The translations under genes and the position numbers were made by a program. Positions 1 through 10,410 of a DNA stretch of 64,000 nt are shown here, in pieces. A model generated the notes under the pieces. The model was not told where the DNA came from. It saw nothing but the letters and a program-made list of their open reading frames with translations, and did not search any database. This stretch comes from Streptococcus hyovaginalis DSM 12219 (lineage in GTDB: Bacteria > Bacillota > Bacilli > Lactobacillales > Streptococcaceae), in NCBI RefSeq assembly GCF_000420785.1, contig NZ_ATVP01000003.1:124001-188000 (forward strand), in the 5' to 3' direction. The first letter of the stretch is position 1; each line of letters begins with the position of its first letter.

Positions 1-11
1 ATAACACAGTT

Positions 12-39
12 ATCTCTCGGCATATCCGGGAGATTTTTT
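12..39 (+). terminator. Rho-independent terminator of the gene left of the window
   Basis: A 9-bp stem (one G-T wobble) with a 5-base loop (arms 12-20 and 26-34) is followed by a T run. It closes a transcript that lies outside the window. Confidence 0.75.
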
Positions 40-162
40 GATGGAACAATCTTTTTTAAAGAATGGTTTATTAGTCATGACAGTGGTTGACCTTGTGGCA
101 AGTCTTGAGAATAGCGTCCAAGAGTGTGTAGGGTATTTTTTGAGAAAAAATAAGGTTTAGGG

Positions 163-190
163 TTGACTTTTTAATTGAGCGTGGTATACT
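163..190 (+). promoter_or_regulatory. adcA promoter
   Basis: A TTGACT -35 box (163-168) and a TATACT -10 box (185-190) are separated by 16 nt. The -10 box abuts the first AdcR-like box, so bound repressor would block RNA polymerase. Confidence 0.7.
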
Positions 191-216
191 TAACCGGTAA
201 AACATTTACTGGTTAA
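190..216 (+). promoter_or_regulatory. Tandem AdcR operator boxes (zinc-dependent repression)
   Basis: Two near-palindromes, TTAACCGGTAAA at 190-201 and TTTACTGGTTAA at 205-216, fit the streptococcal AdcR consensus TTAACYRGTTAA, each with one deviation. They lie between the -10 box and the ribosome binding site of adcA. AdcR is the zinc-sensing MarR-family repressor of streptococcal zinc uptake genes. The repressor gene is not in this window. Confidence 0.8.
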
Positions 217-232
217 GTAAAAGGAGGAAGAC

Positions 233-1750
233 ATGAAAAAGAAATCAGTTCTGACATTAGGACTTGTTAGTTTGTTTTCACTTGGATTGGCTGCTCATAG
301 TCAAAAGGTTCAAGCTGATGATAAAGACATTGAGGTAATTGCAAGTTTTTACCCTATTTATGAGTTTACCAAACAAGTGGTTGGTGACGAGGGAAATATT
401 AGTTTATTAATGAAAGCTGGCACTGAGCCCCATGATTTTGAGCCGTCAACAAAAGACATAGCTAAATTAGAAAATGCCGATGCTTTTGTCTATGATGACG
501 ACAACATGGAAACATGGGTACCTAAGGTTAAAAAGTCCCTTGATAACAAAGGCGACAACTTTATTAAAGCAACTGGTGACATGTTACTGATGGCTGGATC
601 AGGAGAAGAACATGATCATGACCATGACCATGAGGATCATAGCCACGAATTTGATCCGCATGTCTGGCTTTCTCCTGAGCGCTCTCAGACGCTAGTTGAT
701 AATATCGCTAAGGATTTGTCACAAAAATTCCCAGAAAAAGCAGAAGCTTTCAAGAAAAACGCGGAAACCTATAATCAAAAGTTGTCTGACTTGGATAAGA
801 AATATGAAGAAGCTTTGTCAAAAGCAAAACAGAAAAGTTTTGTGACCCAACATGCAGCCTTTTCTTACCTAGCTCTAGACTATGGGTTGACTCAGATTCC
901 AATCACAGGTGTCTCAGCGGAATCAGAACCGTCTGCCAAACGACTCGGAGAATTGTCTAAATACGTTAAAAAATACGATATTGATTACATCTACTTTGAA
1001 GAAAATGCTTCTTCAAAAGTGTCACAAACTTTAGCGGATGAAGTTGGCGTTAAAACAGCGGTCCTAAATCCTCTAGAAAGCCTCACATCAAAACAAGAAA
1101 AAAATGGCGAAGACTATATTTCCATCATGGAGAAAAACCTAAAATCTCTCCAAAAAACTACTGACAAGGCTGGTAAGACTATTGAACCAGAGAAGGCAGC
1201 TGAAAAAACGGTCTACAATGGTTATTTCAAAGATAGTCAGGTCAAAAATCGCCCCTTGTCAGATTGGTCAGGAAAGTGGCAATCCGTTTACCCATTACTT
1301 CAAGATGGTACCTTAGATGAGGTATTTGATTACAAAGCTAAGAAAAACAAAGACATGACAGCTGAAGAGTACAAAGAGTACTACACTACCGGCTACAAGA
1401 CAGATGTTGAGCAAATCACTATCGATGGTAAGAAAAAGACGATGACATTTGTGCAAAATGGTAAGTCACAGACATTTACCTACAAATCTGCAGGTTACAA
1501 AATTTTAACATATGAAAAAGGTAACCGTGGGGTCCGTTTCATGTTTGAAACAGATGATAAAGACGCCGGACAATTTAAATATGTTCAGTTTAGCGACCAT
1601 AGCATCAATCCGACAAAAGCAGATCACTTCCATATTTATTTTGGTGGAGAAAGCCAAGAAGCTTTGCATAACGAGTTAGAAAATTGGCCAACTTACTATC
1701 CAACAAAACTTTCCGGACATGAAATTGCTCAGGAAATGTTAGCACATTAA
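233..1750 (+). CDS. adcA: Zinc ABC transporter substrate-binding protein AdcA (ZnuA + ZinT domains)
   Basis: Captures extracellular zinc and hands it to the AdcBC permease. The 505-residue protein has two domains. Residues about 35-320 are a ZnuA-type cluster A-1 binding protein with zinc ligands visible as His67 (GTEPHDF), His143 (FDPHVW), His207 (TQHAAF) and the acidic YFEEN motif, plus a His/Asp-rich loop near 125-138. Residues about 325-505 are a ZinT domain ending with the HFHIYFGG and WPTYYP motifs. The start follows AGGAGG with good spacing. The signal peptide contains no cysteine, so there is no lipobox; S. pneumoniae AdcA has one, while as I recall S. pyogenes AdcA also lacks it. Regulation is probably by AdcR. 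It is monocistronic, with a terminator directly after. Confidence 0.95.
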   Translation: MKKKSVLTLGLVSLFSLGLAAHSQKVQADDKDIEVIASFYPIYEFTKQVVGDEGNISLLMKAGTEPHDFEPSTKDIAKLENADAFVYDDDNMETWVPKVKKSLDNKGDNFIKATGDMLLMAGSGEEHDHDHDHEDHSHEFDPHVWLSPERSQTLVDNIAKDLSQKFPEKAEAFKKNAETYNQKLSDLDKKYEEALSKAKQKSFVTQHAAFSYLALDYGLTQIPITGVSAESEPSAKRLGELSKYVKKYDIDYIYFEENASSKVSQTLADEVGVKTAVLNPLESLTSKQEKNGEDYISIMEKNLKSLQKTTDKAGKTIEPEKAAEKTVYNGYFKDSQVKNRPLSDWSGKWQSVYPLLQDGTLDEVFDYKAKKNKDMTAEEYKEYYTTGYKTDVEQITIDGKKKTMTFVQNGKSQTFTYKSAGYKILTYEKGNRGVRFMFETDDKDAGQFKYVQFSDHSINPTKADHFHIYFGGESQEALHNELENWPTYYPTKLSGHEIAQEMLAH

Positions 1751-1784
1751 ATCTCACTTTTCATTTGCTAATTGTTATAAGAAC

Positions 1785-1825
1785 AAAACTATTGGAGAGT
1801 CCCATGATTTCTCCGATAGTTTTTT
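1785..1825 (+). terminator. Terminator after adcA
   Basis: A 14-bp stem (arms 1785-1798 and 1810-1823; one G-T wobble) is followed by a T run. The remaining 1826-2048 holds no ORF or repeat I can support. Confidence 0.8.
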
Positions 1826-2048
1826 ATTGCCTTTTAGAGCTAAATTTTCTGACTTGGCCTTTGTCGCTTTTGGGTCAGTTACGGTCAATCAGATGATCCT
1901 CCCAAAAGACATAAGACCTCATCGCTATCAAGTCTAGTCGATCAAGAAGACGTTGGTCGATTTTGGACTTTTCAAGCTTGTTTTTGGGGAAGCGGTTAGT
2001 ATATTATAAGTACTGTTCGACAATTATTTATTTTTCTAATCTTTGCTT

Positions 2049-2077
2049 TTGATAGGAAATCTGTTTCAGGTTACAAT
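2049..2077 (+). promoter_or_regulatory. Promoter of the LPxTG adhesin gene
   Basis: TTGATA (2049-2054), a 17-nt spacer and TACAAT (2072-2077) make a good sigma-70 promoter. Predicted transcription start is near 2084. Confidence 0.65.
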
Positions 2078-2133
2078 GGGTAGGATATGTATTGCCTAAA
2101 TATGTATTGGAGAATGATGAAAGGAAAGAGTTT

Positions 2134-3615
2134 ATGGAAACAACTCTCAGTTTACAACAAAGAAGACTGGCTCAGTCCGTCCTTATCTTTGTCATGTTTT
2201 TAGTAACCTTACTTTCTGTGTTTGTGAAAAGCATTTTTGCAGATGAGATTCAGCCATCTATCTCAAATTTGACACAGGAGCAGGTTGCTAATACTTACCG
2301 CATAGCCTTTGATTTTGATTTGCAGGGTCTTGCGGCTCAGCCAGGTGATACCTTTACCATCACCTTACCACCAGAGCTAGCAACAGCTAATATGCTAGCT
2401 TTTGATGTTACTCAAAATGGCCTTGTCATTGGACAAGCCGTTCCTAATGGCGATTCTGTCATTGTAACCTTTAACGATGCTGTTACTGGTGATACTAGTG
2501 GTAGGGGAAGCATGGCTTTCAATACTACCTTGAAAACTCAGCCATCAGCAGGTGAAACGGTGGAAGCCCTTGTTAAGGTGGGAAATGAGTCTATCATCAT
2601 CACAAAAACAGGCGTTGGACCTATTCCCTTTGAATCGGTTATTAATAAATACAACGAAACAGGAAGCCTTGTCAGCAAAGAATTTAAACTCAATGGCAAT
2701 TGGGGTCCCTGGATGAACACTGGTAAAGATTATTTGACACGTTGGCATATACGAGTCAATGGTGATGCCAGCAAGGCAGATCTATCCAGTTTGGTTATTA
2801 CAGACCAAATGGGTGGTGCTTTAGTGACAGATTTTTCTGGCTTTAGCAATGGATCAAATGCTTCGATTGATTATGCCAGCTTGTTTAATGGGCCTTACTT
2901 AATGCAATCCTTCTCCCTGGTGCGTAACAATGTGGTAGTAGCTGGTCAGGATAAGATTTTACCAGTCATTGAATGGACTGAAAACGGATTCACCTTGGAT
3001 TTGACTAAGGTAGCCCCTAGCTTTGCGACACCTAGTCAAGATACTATTGTCTTAAGTTATATGACCCTAATTCCTTTTGGAACAAGCGAGATTTATAATC
3101 AAGCCACTTTCAAAGCAGAGGAAATACCGGACGGCTACACGGACGGCGCCTATTGGAAAAATACAACTGGTGAAGCTATCTACGATGCTGATACCCAGCC
3201 CGAGGAACCTAAAGAGCCAACTCCCGACCCAGTACCAACCCCAGATCCGAAACCAACTCCGGATCCGGAACCAACTCCCGACCCGGAACCAACTCCCGAC
3301 CCAGAACCAACCCCAGACCCGGATCCAACTCCAGACCCGGATCCAACTCCAGACCCGGACCCAATTCCCGATCCAGATCCAACCCCAGATCCAGACCCAA
3401 CTCTCGATCCAGAACCAACTCCGGATCCGGACCCAATTCCAGACTCAGAACCGACTCCCGATCCAGAACCAACTCCTGATCCAGAGCCACAAGAGTCACC
3501 CAAGCCTGAAGATTTCCTACCAAACACAGGAAGTAAAGCTAGTTTTATTCTAGTGACACTTGGCACACTAATCCTTGCCTTAGCCTTCTTATTAAAAGGT
3601 CGTAAGGAAGTCTAG
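2134..3615 (+). CDS. LPxTG cell-wall anchored adhesin with Asp-Pro repeat stalk
   Basis: Secreted surface protein of 493 residues. An N-terminal signal sequence (hydrophobic about 15-35, then FADE) precedes a beta-rich region (about 38-355) whose composition and motifs resemble the N2/N3 ligand-binding domains of Cna-type collagen adhesins; this family call is tentative. Residues about 360-455 are a degenerate DPEPTPDP repeat that would extend the head through the wall. The C-terminus has LPNTG at about 462-466, a hydrophobic segment and a basic tail, the substrate of sortase A. An in-frame TTG at 2092 exists, but ATG 2134 has an AAAGGAAAG ribosome site at the right distance and starts the signal peptide properly. 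The ligand is unknown. Confidence 0.85.
   Translation: METTLSLQQRRLAQSVLIFVMFLVTLLSVFVKSIFADEIQPSISNLTQEQVANTYRIAFDFDLQGLAAQPGDTFTITLPPELATANMLAFDVTQNGLVIGQAVPNGDSVIVTFNDAVTGDTSGRGSMAFNTTLKTQPSAGETVEALVKVGNESIIITKTGVGPIPFESVINKYNETGSLVSKEFKLNGNWGPWMNTGKDYLTRWHIRVNGDASKADLSSLVITDQMGGALVTDFSGFSNGSNASIDYASLFNGPYLMQSFSLVRNNVVVAGQDKILPVIEWTENGFTLDLTKVAPSFATPSQDTIVLSYMTLIPFGTSEIYNQATFKAEEIPDGYTDGAYWKNTTGEAIYDADTQPEEPKEPTPDPVPTPDPKPTPDPEPTPDPEPTPDPEPTPDPDPTPDPDPTPDPDPIPDPDPTPDPDPTLDPEPTPDPDPIPDSEPTPDPEPTPDPEPQESPKPEDFLPNTGSKASFILVTLGTLILALAFLLKGRKEV
3214..3490 (+). repeat. Coding short-period repeat (Asp-Pro-Glu/Asp-Pro-Thr)
   Basis: About 20 imperfect 12-nt units, built on GAYCCNGAHCCAACTCC, encode the stalk of the adhesin. 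Both other frames and the opposite strand stay open because of the repeat, which gives spurious ORFs. Such repeats change length by slippage or recombination. Confidence 0.9.
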
Positions 3616-3656
3616 TTATTGTTGCTTGGTTTGGTTAATCGGTAGCTTATTAAAAA

Positions 3657-3698
3657 CACCCCAAAGGTTAGATTTAACTAACGATTGGGGTGCTTTTT
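3657..3698 (+). terminator. Terminator after the adhesin gene
   Basis: An 8-bp perfect stem CACCCCAA/TTGGGGTG (3657-3664 and 3685-3692) is followed by five T. Confidence 0.75.
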
Positions 3699-3726
3699 CT
3701 GATAGGTTAGTTGATAAATAGGCGTC

Positions 3727-3762
3727 AAAAAACCACTGCTAATTTTTGGGCAGTGGTTTTTA
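3727..3762 (-). terminator. Terminator of rpmE2 (may work both ways)
   Basis: A stem of about 12 bp with AAAAACCACTGC and GCAGTGGTTTTT arms is flanked by A and T runs. It lies just after the minus-strand rpmE2 stop codon. Confidence 0.7.
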
Positions 3763-3774
3763 ATAAGATTGGGT

Positions 3775-4035
3775 TTATTCCGCAGCGTTTGCGTCTTTGA
3801 GACCGTATTTTTTGTTGAAACGGTCCACACGTCCGTCTGCTTGTGTGAATTTTTGACGTCCAGTGTAGAATGGGTGTGAGTCAGAAGAGATTTCCACACG
3901 GATAAGTGGGTAAGTTTCACCTTCGAATTCAACAGTTTCGTTAGATTGTTTTGTTGAACCACTAAGGAATTGGTAACCAGTAGTAGTGTCCAAGAAAACA
4001 ACTGGACGGTAATCAGGATGGATATCTTTTTTCAT
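3775..4035 (-). CDS. rpmE2: 50S ribosomal protein L31 type B
   Basis: Ribosomal protein of the large subunit near the central protuberance. The 86-residue protein starts MKKDIHPDY and carries the FLSGSTK and [11 protein letters not shown] motifs of type B L31. It has no Cys, so it is the zinc-free form. In many bacteria this form replaces a zinc-binding L31 under zinc shortage; here it may be the only L31. It has a GAAAGGAAAC ribosome site on the minus strand and stands alone between two plus-strand genes. Confidence 0.95.
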   Translation of the reverse strand: MKKDIHPDYRPVVFLDTTTGYQFLSGSTKQSNETVEFEGETYPLIRVEISSDSHPFYTGRQKFTQADGRVDRFNKKYGLKDANAAE

Positions 4036-4200
4036 GTGTTAATGTTTCCTTTCTGCCATAGCAATTTGCTTGCCATAGTTATTAACCACTCTAGTCTATC
4101 AAATCTTAGGATTATTGACAAGTGTTTTGCGCATTTTTTTCAAAATGAGCTACCCTTTAACGGAGAAATATGATACACTAGAAAAGTTGTTTTAGCAACC

Positions 4201-4258
4201 CTTGGCGCTTCTTTCCTTTCGCCAAGCATATTACAAACGGTACAACCGTTAAAGGAGA
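4201..4258 (+). promoter_or_regulatory. preQ1-II (COG4708) riboswitch
   Basis: CTTGGCG...CGCCAAG forms the first stem (4201-4222). It is followed by the conserved CATATTACA stretch, a small ACGGTACAACCGT hairpin, and AAAGGAGA, which is both the 3' pseudoknot strand and the ribosome site of queT. This is the architecture known from Streptococcaceae, where ligand binding hides the Shine-Dalgarno sequence. The downstream gene is the expected transporter. Confidence 0.9.
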
Positions 4259-4263
4259 TCTTT

Positions 4264-4773
4264 ATGAAACATTTAACTGTTCGAGACTATGTGCAGATCG
4301 CACTTGTCGCAGCACTTTACGTCGTTTTGACGATTACCCCACCCCTCAATGCCATATCTTATGGCGCCTATCAGTTCCGTGTATCAGAAATGCTCAATTT
4401 TTTGGCATTTTACAATCCTAAGTATATCATTGCAGTGACATTAGGGTGTATGATCGCGAATTTCTATAGTTTTGGCATGATTGATGTTTTTGTTGGTGGT
4501 GGCTCTACCCTTATTTTTGTTTCTTTAGGTGTTTATCTGTTTCAAAAATACCAAAATGAAAACATTCTTAATGGTCTATTTAACAAAGCTTTCGTCTACT
4601 TTTCATTCTTTTTTGCTGCCTCTATGTTTACCGTGGCTCTTGAATTGAAGGTTATCGCTCAGGCACCATTTTTCTTTACCTGGTTCACAACAGGAATCGG
4701 CGAATTAGCCTCACTTTTGATAGGTTCTCTGGTTATCAGCCACTTGGCTAAGCGGATTGACTTTAAACAATAG
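4264..4773 (+). CDS. queT: Queuosine precursor transporter QueT (QueT/COG4708 family)
   Basis: Integral membrane substrate-binding (S) component, 169 residues with about five or six hydrophobic segments. It starts MKHLTVRDYVQIALVAALY and carries the YGAYQFRVSEMLNF motif near 33-47, typical of the family. It is thought to import queuine or preQ1-type precursors together with an energy-coupling (ECF) module encoded elsewhere. Control is by the preQ1-II riboswitch directly upstream, which overlaps its ribosome site. It is a single-gene unit closed by a strong terminator. Confidence 0.9.
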   Translation: MKHLTVRDYVQIALVAALYVVLTITPPLNAISYGAYQFRVSEMLNFLAFYNPKYIIAVTLGCMIANFYSFGMIDVFVGGGSTLIFVSLGVYLFQKYQNENILNGLFNKAFVYFSFFFAASMFTVALELKVIAQAPFFFTWFTTGIGELASLLIGSLVISHLAKRIDFKQ

Positions 4774-4793
4774 AAAACAGACGCTGTTTATTT

Positions 4794-4838
4794 GGAATGA
4801 CGTTGCTATTCAAAGGAGTAGCAGCCTCATTCCTTTTT
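4794..4838 (+). terminator. Terminator after queT
   Basis: GGAATGA and TCATTCC outer arms enclose a second paired segment (TTGCTA/TAGCAG) and are followed by five T. Confidence 0.8.
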
Positions 4839-4915
4839 GATTGGGTTCGTTTTAGAATAAGGTGAGTTATTTTTGGGATTTCAAAAGTAAGTAATAGAGT
4901 ATCTGAGAGCAAATA

Positions 4916-6889
<1,974 letters not shown>

Positions 6890-6925
6890 CAAATACAGAA
6901 AGTATTAAACGAACAAGGAGGAAAT

Positions 6926-7954
6926 ATGGCAAAGCAAAAAAGAGCTCGTCTCATTTATAATCCTACTTCTGGTCAAGAGATTATGAAAAAAAATGTTGCC
7001 AAGGTCTTGGATATTTTGGAGGGGTATGGCTTTGAGACATCGGCCTTTCGGACAACCCCAACTCCCCATTCAGCTCGAGACGAGGCTAGTAGGGCAGCTC
7101 AGGCTGGTTTTGATTTGATTATTGCGGCCGGTGGCGATGGCACCATTAACGAAGTGGTTTCTGGAATTGCTCCCCTAGCCAAACGCCCTAAGATGGCCAT
7201 CATCCCAACCGGAACGACAAATGATTTTGCTCGTGCCTTAAAAATTCCAAGAGGAAATCCAGTTGAGGCTGCCAAATTGATCGGTAAAAATCAAACCTTA
7301 AAAATGGATATCGGCCTAGCTGATCAGGATAAGTATTTCATTAACATTGCAGCAGCAGGTTCTTTAACGGAATTAACCTATAGCGTACCAAGTCAGCTCA
7401 AGACCATGTTTGGTTACTTGGCTTACCTCGCCAAAGGGGTGGAATTATTGCCGCGTGTGCGAAATGCCCATGTTAAAATTACCCATGATAACGGCGTTTT
7501 TGATGGACAGGCTTCGATGATTTTTGCGGCTATTACGAATTCTGTAGGTGGTTTTGAGACTATTGCACCCGATGCCAAGCTAGATGATGGGAAATTCACC
7601 TTAATTATTGTTAAAACAGCCAATCTTTTCGAGATTGTGCACTTGATTAGTCTGGTACTTCAAGGAGGCAAGCATGTTGATCATCCTTGGATTGAATACA
7701 TCAAAACCAATGAGATGCGTATCGAACCACAGACGGATAAACGCATGATGATTAACCTTGATGGCGAATATGGTGGTGACGCACCGATCACCTTAAAAAA
7801 CCTAAAAAACCATATTACCTTTTACGCTAACACCGATGAAATTTCTGATGATGCCATGATGCTTGAAACAGAAGATTTAGCCTTGGAAGCAATCGCTCAG
7901 AAATTTACACATGAAGTTGAAGATTTTGAGGGACTAGAAAATAGAGATGAGTAA
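6926..7954 (+). CDS. dagK: Diacylglycerol/lipid kinase (DagK/YegS family)
   Basis: Soluble lipid kinase that phosphorylates diacylglycerol released by lipoteichoic acid synthesis and returns it to phospholipid synthesis. The 342-residue protein shows the nucleotide-binding GGDGTINEV motif (about 70-78), PTGTTNDFAR (about 94-103), and a C-terminal beta-sandwich with NLDGEYGG. AAGGAGGAAAT gives a strong ribosome site. It overlaps pulA by 8 nt, so the two are probably translationally coupled, as in S. agalactiae. The ltaS gene, whose product generates diacylglycerol, is 23 kb away. Confidence 0.92.
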   Translation: MAKQKRARLIYNPTSGQEIMKKNVAKVLDILEGYGFETSAFRTTPTPHSARDEASRAAQAGFDLIIAAGGDGTINEVVSGIAPLAKRPKMAIIPTGTTNDFARALKIPRGNPVEAAKLIGKNQTLKMDIGLADQDKYFINIAAAGSLTELTYSVPSQLKTMFGYLAYLAKGVELLPRVRNAHVKITHDNGVFDGQASMIFAAITNSVGGFETIAPDAKLDDGKFTLIIVKTANLFEIVHLISLVLQGGKHVDHPWIEYIKTNEMRIEPQTDKRMMINLDGEYGGDAPITLKNLKNHITFYANTDEISDDAMMLETEDLALEAIAQKFTHEVEDFEGLENRDE

Positions 7955-10274
7955 ATTACATGTAAACAATACTGTCGTTGTGCATTATCATCGTCGACAG
8001 GGAAATTATTTTGACCTGAGTGTTTGGAAGTGGAGAGATGATGAACTCGGTCAAGATACCTTGTTTTCGCGATATGATAGCTTTGGTGCAGTGGCGGTCT
8101 TAAATTTTGAAGCGCTGCATTATCTCAGTCATGTCTACGTCATGGTCAAAAACAAGGATTGGACATACAAGACAAGTGACTACCGCATCAATAAAGCTGA
8201 TGGGAATCCCAAAACAGAAGTTTGGGTTGTTGATGGAGACGACACCCTTTATTATTCCCGACAAGCAGCTGTAGCAAGTCCTTATTATGGTAGACGTCAA
8301 GTTCGTGGCTTTGACATGGCGATTAACGCGGAAGCATTTGACAAAAAGTGGGGATTTGATGGCTGGTTAGGAGCGCGTTATCGGGTTGATCAGACACAAT
8401 TTAGACTCTGGGCACCAACTGCTGAAAAAGTGGAACTGATTCTGTATACCTCAACGGCAGAAGATGCTAGTGTCAGTCGTGTTGTCGGTATGGATCGCGG
8501 TGATCAGCACGAGCCTAATGACCACACGCAAAATACTCATGGCCTTTGGGAATTGACCTTGAGCGGTGATTTGAATTATCAAGCATACGCCTACCGTGTT
8601 TACTATCGTAGAAGAACCTTTGCAGATACGAGAGATCCTTATGCTATTGCGACCACAGCTAATGGCCGACGTTCCATTGTTATCGATCCTCAGTTGATGT
8701 CACCAGAGGGTTTTCGTGTGAGTCACGGCAGAGATGCGCATTGGCGCCTCGATAATCCCAACCAGGCAGTCATTACTGAGATGCATATCCGTGATTTTTC
8801 AAAATCAGCAACTTCAGGGGTTCGTGAAGAAAATCGTGGGAAATTTCTTGGTGCCTTTGAAACAGGTACCAGGAATCGTTTCGGTGATAAAACTGGCTTT
8901 GACTACATCAAAGATTTGGGGATTTCCCATATACAGCTACAACCCATATTTGACCATCATCAAACCTTTGATGAAAAAGGGGATTACGCTTATAACTGGG
9001 GATACGACCCGGAGAACTTTAATGTCCCTGAAGCTAGTTTCGCAAGCAATCCTCATGAGCCTTTATCCCGTATTCATGAGTTGAAGCAGCTCATCCAAGC
9101 CTATCACGATGCGGGTATTGGTATTATCATGGACGTTGTTTATAACCATACCTTTTCAAATGTCGATTCAGCCTTCCAATTAACGGTTCCTGATTATTAT
9201 TATCGGATGAATCCAGATGGTACTTTTCAAAATGGAACAGGTGTTGGTAACGAAACAGCCAGTGAAAAGGAAATGTTCCGTAAATACATGCTGGATTCGA
9301 TTCGTTATTGGGTTGAAGAGTATAACATAGATGGTTTTCGCTTTGATCTCATGGGTATTCATGATGTTGAAACGATGACAGCTATTCGGAGGATGCTTGA
9401 TGAGATTGACCCGAGGATCATTCTCTATGGAGAAGGATGGGACATGGGAGTTGGTCTCATGCCTGAAGATAAGGCTAAAAAGACCAATGCTGATCAGATG
9501 CCCGGTATCGGTTTTTTCAATGATGATCAACGTGACGCTGTAAAAGGAGCAGAAGTGTACGGTGAGCTCACCCACGGTTTTGTATCGGGTGCCGCTAGTG
9601 AAGACATTGTGGCTAAATCCATCTTAGGTAGCGATGAGCTGGTGCCTTACTTAGCGCCTAATCAGGTTTTAAATTATGTCGAAGCCCATGACAATTACAA
9701 TTTGAATGATCTTTTATGGACCTTGCATCCAGCAGATGATACCAATACTCACATCAAACGATTGGAAATGGCAACAGCTATCAATCTACTGTCCCAAGGG
9801 ATGTGTTTCATGCAATTAGGACAAGAATTCTTGCGGACGAAACGTTATGCGACAGGGAAGAACGGTCAATTAACTCCAGAAGACCTACACTATGCCATGA
9901 ATTCCTATAATGCCCCAGATTATGTCAATCAGGTTGATTGGGATCTGGTAACCTACCATAAGGAAACTGTTGAGTTCATCAAACAATTGATTCGCTTGAA
10001 ACGTCAAGATGTAGGGTTTTCATATTCGGATTTTGAGACCATTCGGGAGCATGTTTATATTGAATCCGCAGATCCTTCTTCAGGGATTATCAGCTATACA
10101 GTTGAGGGTGACAAGAACTACCGTATTATTTTTAATGCAAGTGAAAGAAATTTGAAAATTTCAATGACAGAAAATGAAAAGTATGATAGAATAATATCTA
10201 ATATGAAGCGTTTACACCATCAAGATTTAATGCTTGAAAAACATAACGTTATGATCTTTGAGTTTTCGAAATAA
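7947..10274 (+). CDS. pulA: Type I pullulanase, glycogen debranching (GH13_14)
   Basis: Hydrolyses alpha-1,6 branches of glycogen or pullulan. The 775-residue protein has an N-terminal CBM41-like module (about 8-105), a CBM48 module (about 145-245, FRLWAPTAEKVELILY), and a GH13 barrel with DVVYNHT (about 395), GFRFDLMG with nucleophile Asp (about 466), GEGWD with acid/base Glu (about 496) and EAHDN (about 581). The YNWGYDP signature of type I pullulanases is present. There is no signal peptide or LPxTG, so it should act in the cytoplasm on stored glycogen, unlike the large surface PulA/SpuA enzymes. It lies directly before glgBCDA. Confidence 0.93.
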   Translation: MSKLHVNNTVVVHYHRRQGNYFDLSVWKWRDDELGQDTLFSRYDSFGAVAVLNFEALHYLSHVYVMVKNKDWTYKTSDYRINKADGNPKTEVWVVDGDDTLYYSRQAAVASPYYGRRQVRGFDMAINAEAFDKKWGFDGWLGARYRVDQTQFRLWAPTAEKVELILYTSTAEDASVSRVVGMDRGDQHEPNDHTQNTHGLWELTLSGDLNYQAYAYRVYYRRRTFADTRDPYAIATTANGRRSIVIDPQLMSPEGFRVSHGRDAHWRLDNPNQAVITEMHIRDFSKSATSGVREENRGKFLGAFETGTRNRFGDKTGFDYIKDLGISHIQLQPIFDHHQTFDEKGDYAYNWGYDPENFNVPEASFASNPHEPLSRIHELKQLIQAYHDAGIGIIMDVVYNHTFSNVDSAFQLTVPDYYYRMNPDGTFQNGTGVGNETASEKEMFRKYMLDSIRYWVEEYNIDGFRFDLMGIHDVETMTAIRRMLDEIDPRIILYGEGWDMGVGLMPEDKAKKTNADQMPGIGFFNDDQRDAVKGAEVYGELTHGFVSGAASEDIVAKSILGSDELVPYLAPNQVLNYVEAHDNYNLNDLLWTLHPADDTNTHIKRLEMATAINLLSQGMCFMQLGQEFLRTKRYATGKNGQLTPEDLHYAMNSYNAPDYVNQVDWDLVTYHKETVEFIKQLIRLKRQDVGFSYSDFETIREHVYIESADPSSGIISYTVEGDKNYRIIFNASERNLKISMTENEKYDRIISNMKRLHHQDLMLEKHNVMIFEFSK

Positions 10275-10303
10275 CCTTAGTTTGACCTAGGGTTATTTTT
10301 TTA
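10270..10303 (+). terminator. Terminator between pulA and glgB
   Basis: An 11-bp stem with one wobble overlaps the pulA stop codon and is followed by seven T. It implies glgB has its own promoter within 10304-10410; I see no clear consensus there. Confidence 0.75.
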
Positions 10304-10410
10304 TTTAGCGATTGAAAATAAACAGGTTAAAGGAACATATATTTTTTATCAAAAAATGACAGACAATTCAGATTATTAGAGGGTTGCGCTTCGATAGAAA
10401 GGGTGATGGA

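Noticed and set aside
3214..3490. CRISPR-like array
   Set aside because: The repeats are 12-nt coding units without spacers; no cas genes. No CRISPR array was seen anywhere in the window.
3180..3566. Minus-strand ORF coding a Gly-Ser repeat protein, plus other frames of the same region
   Set aside because: Mirror of the Asp-Pro repeat of the adhesin; the short period keeps all frames open. No ribosome site or promoter.
3678..4001. Minus-strand 107-residue ORF overlapping rpmE2
   Set aside because: Out of frame with rpmE2, no family likeness; a shadow.
9180..9575. 131-residue minus-strand ORF within pulA
   Set aside because: Lies antisense to a conserved enzyme; no start context or motif.
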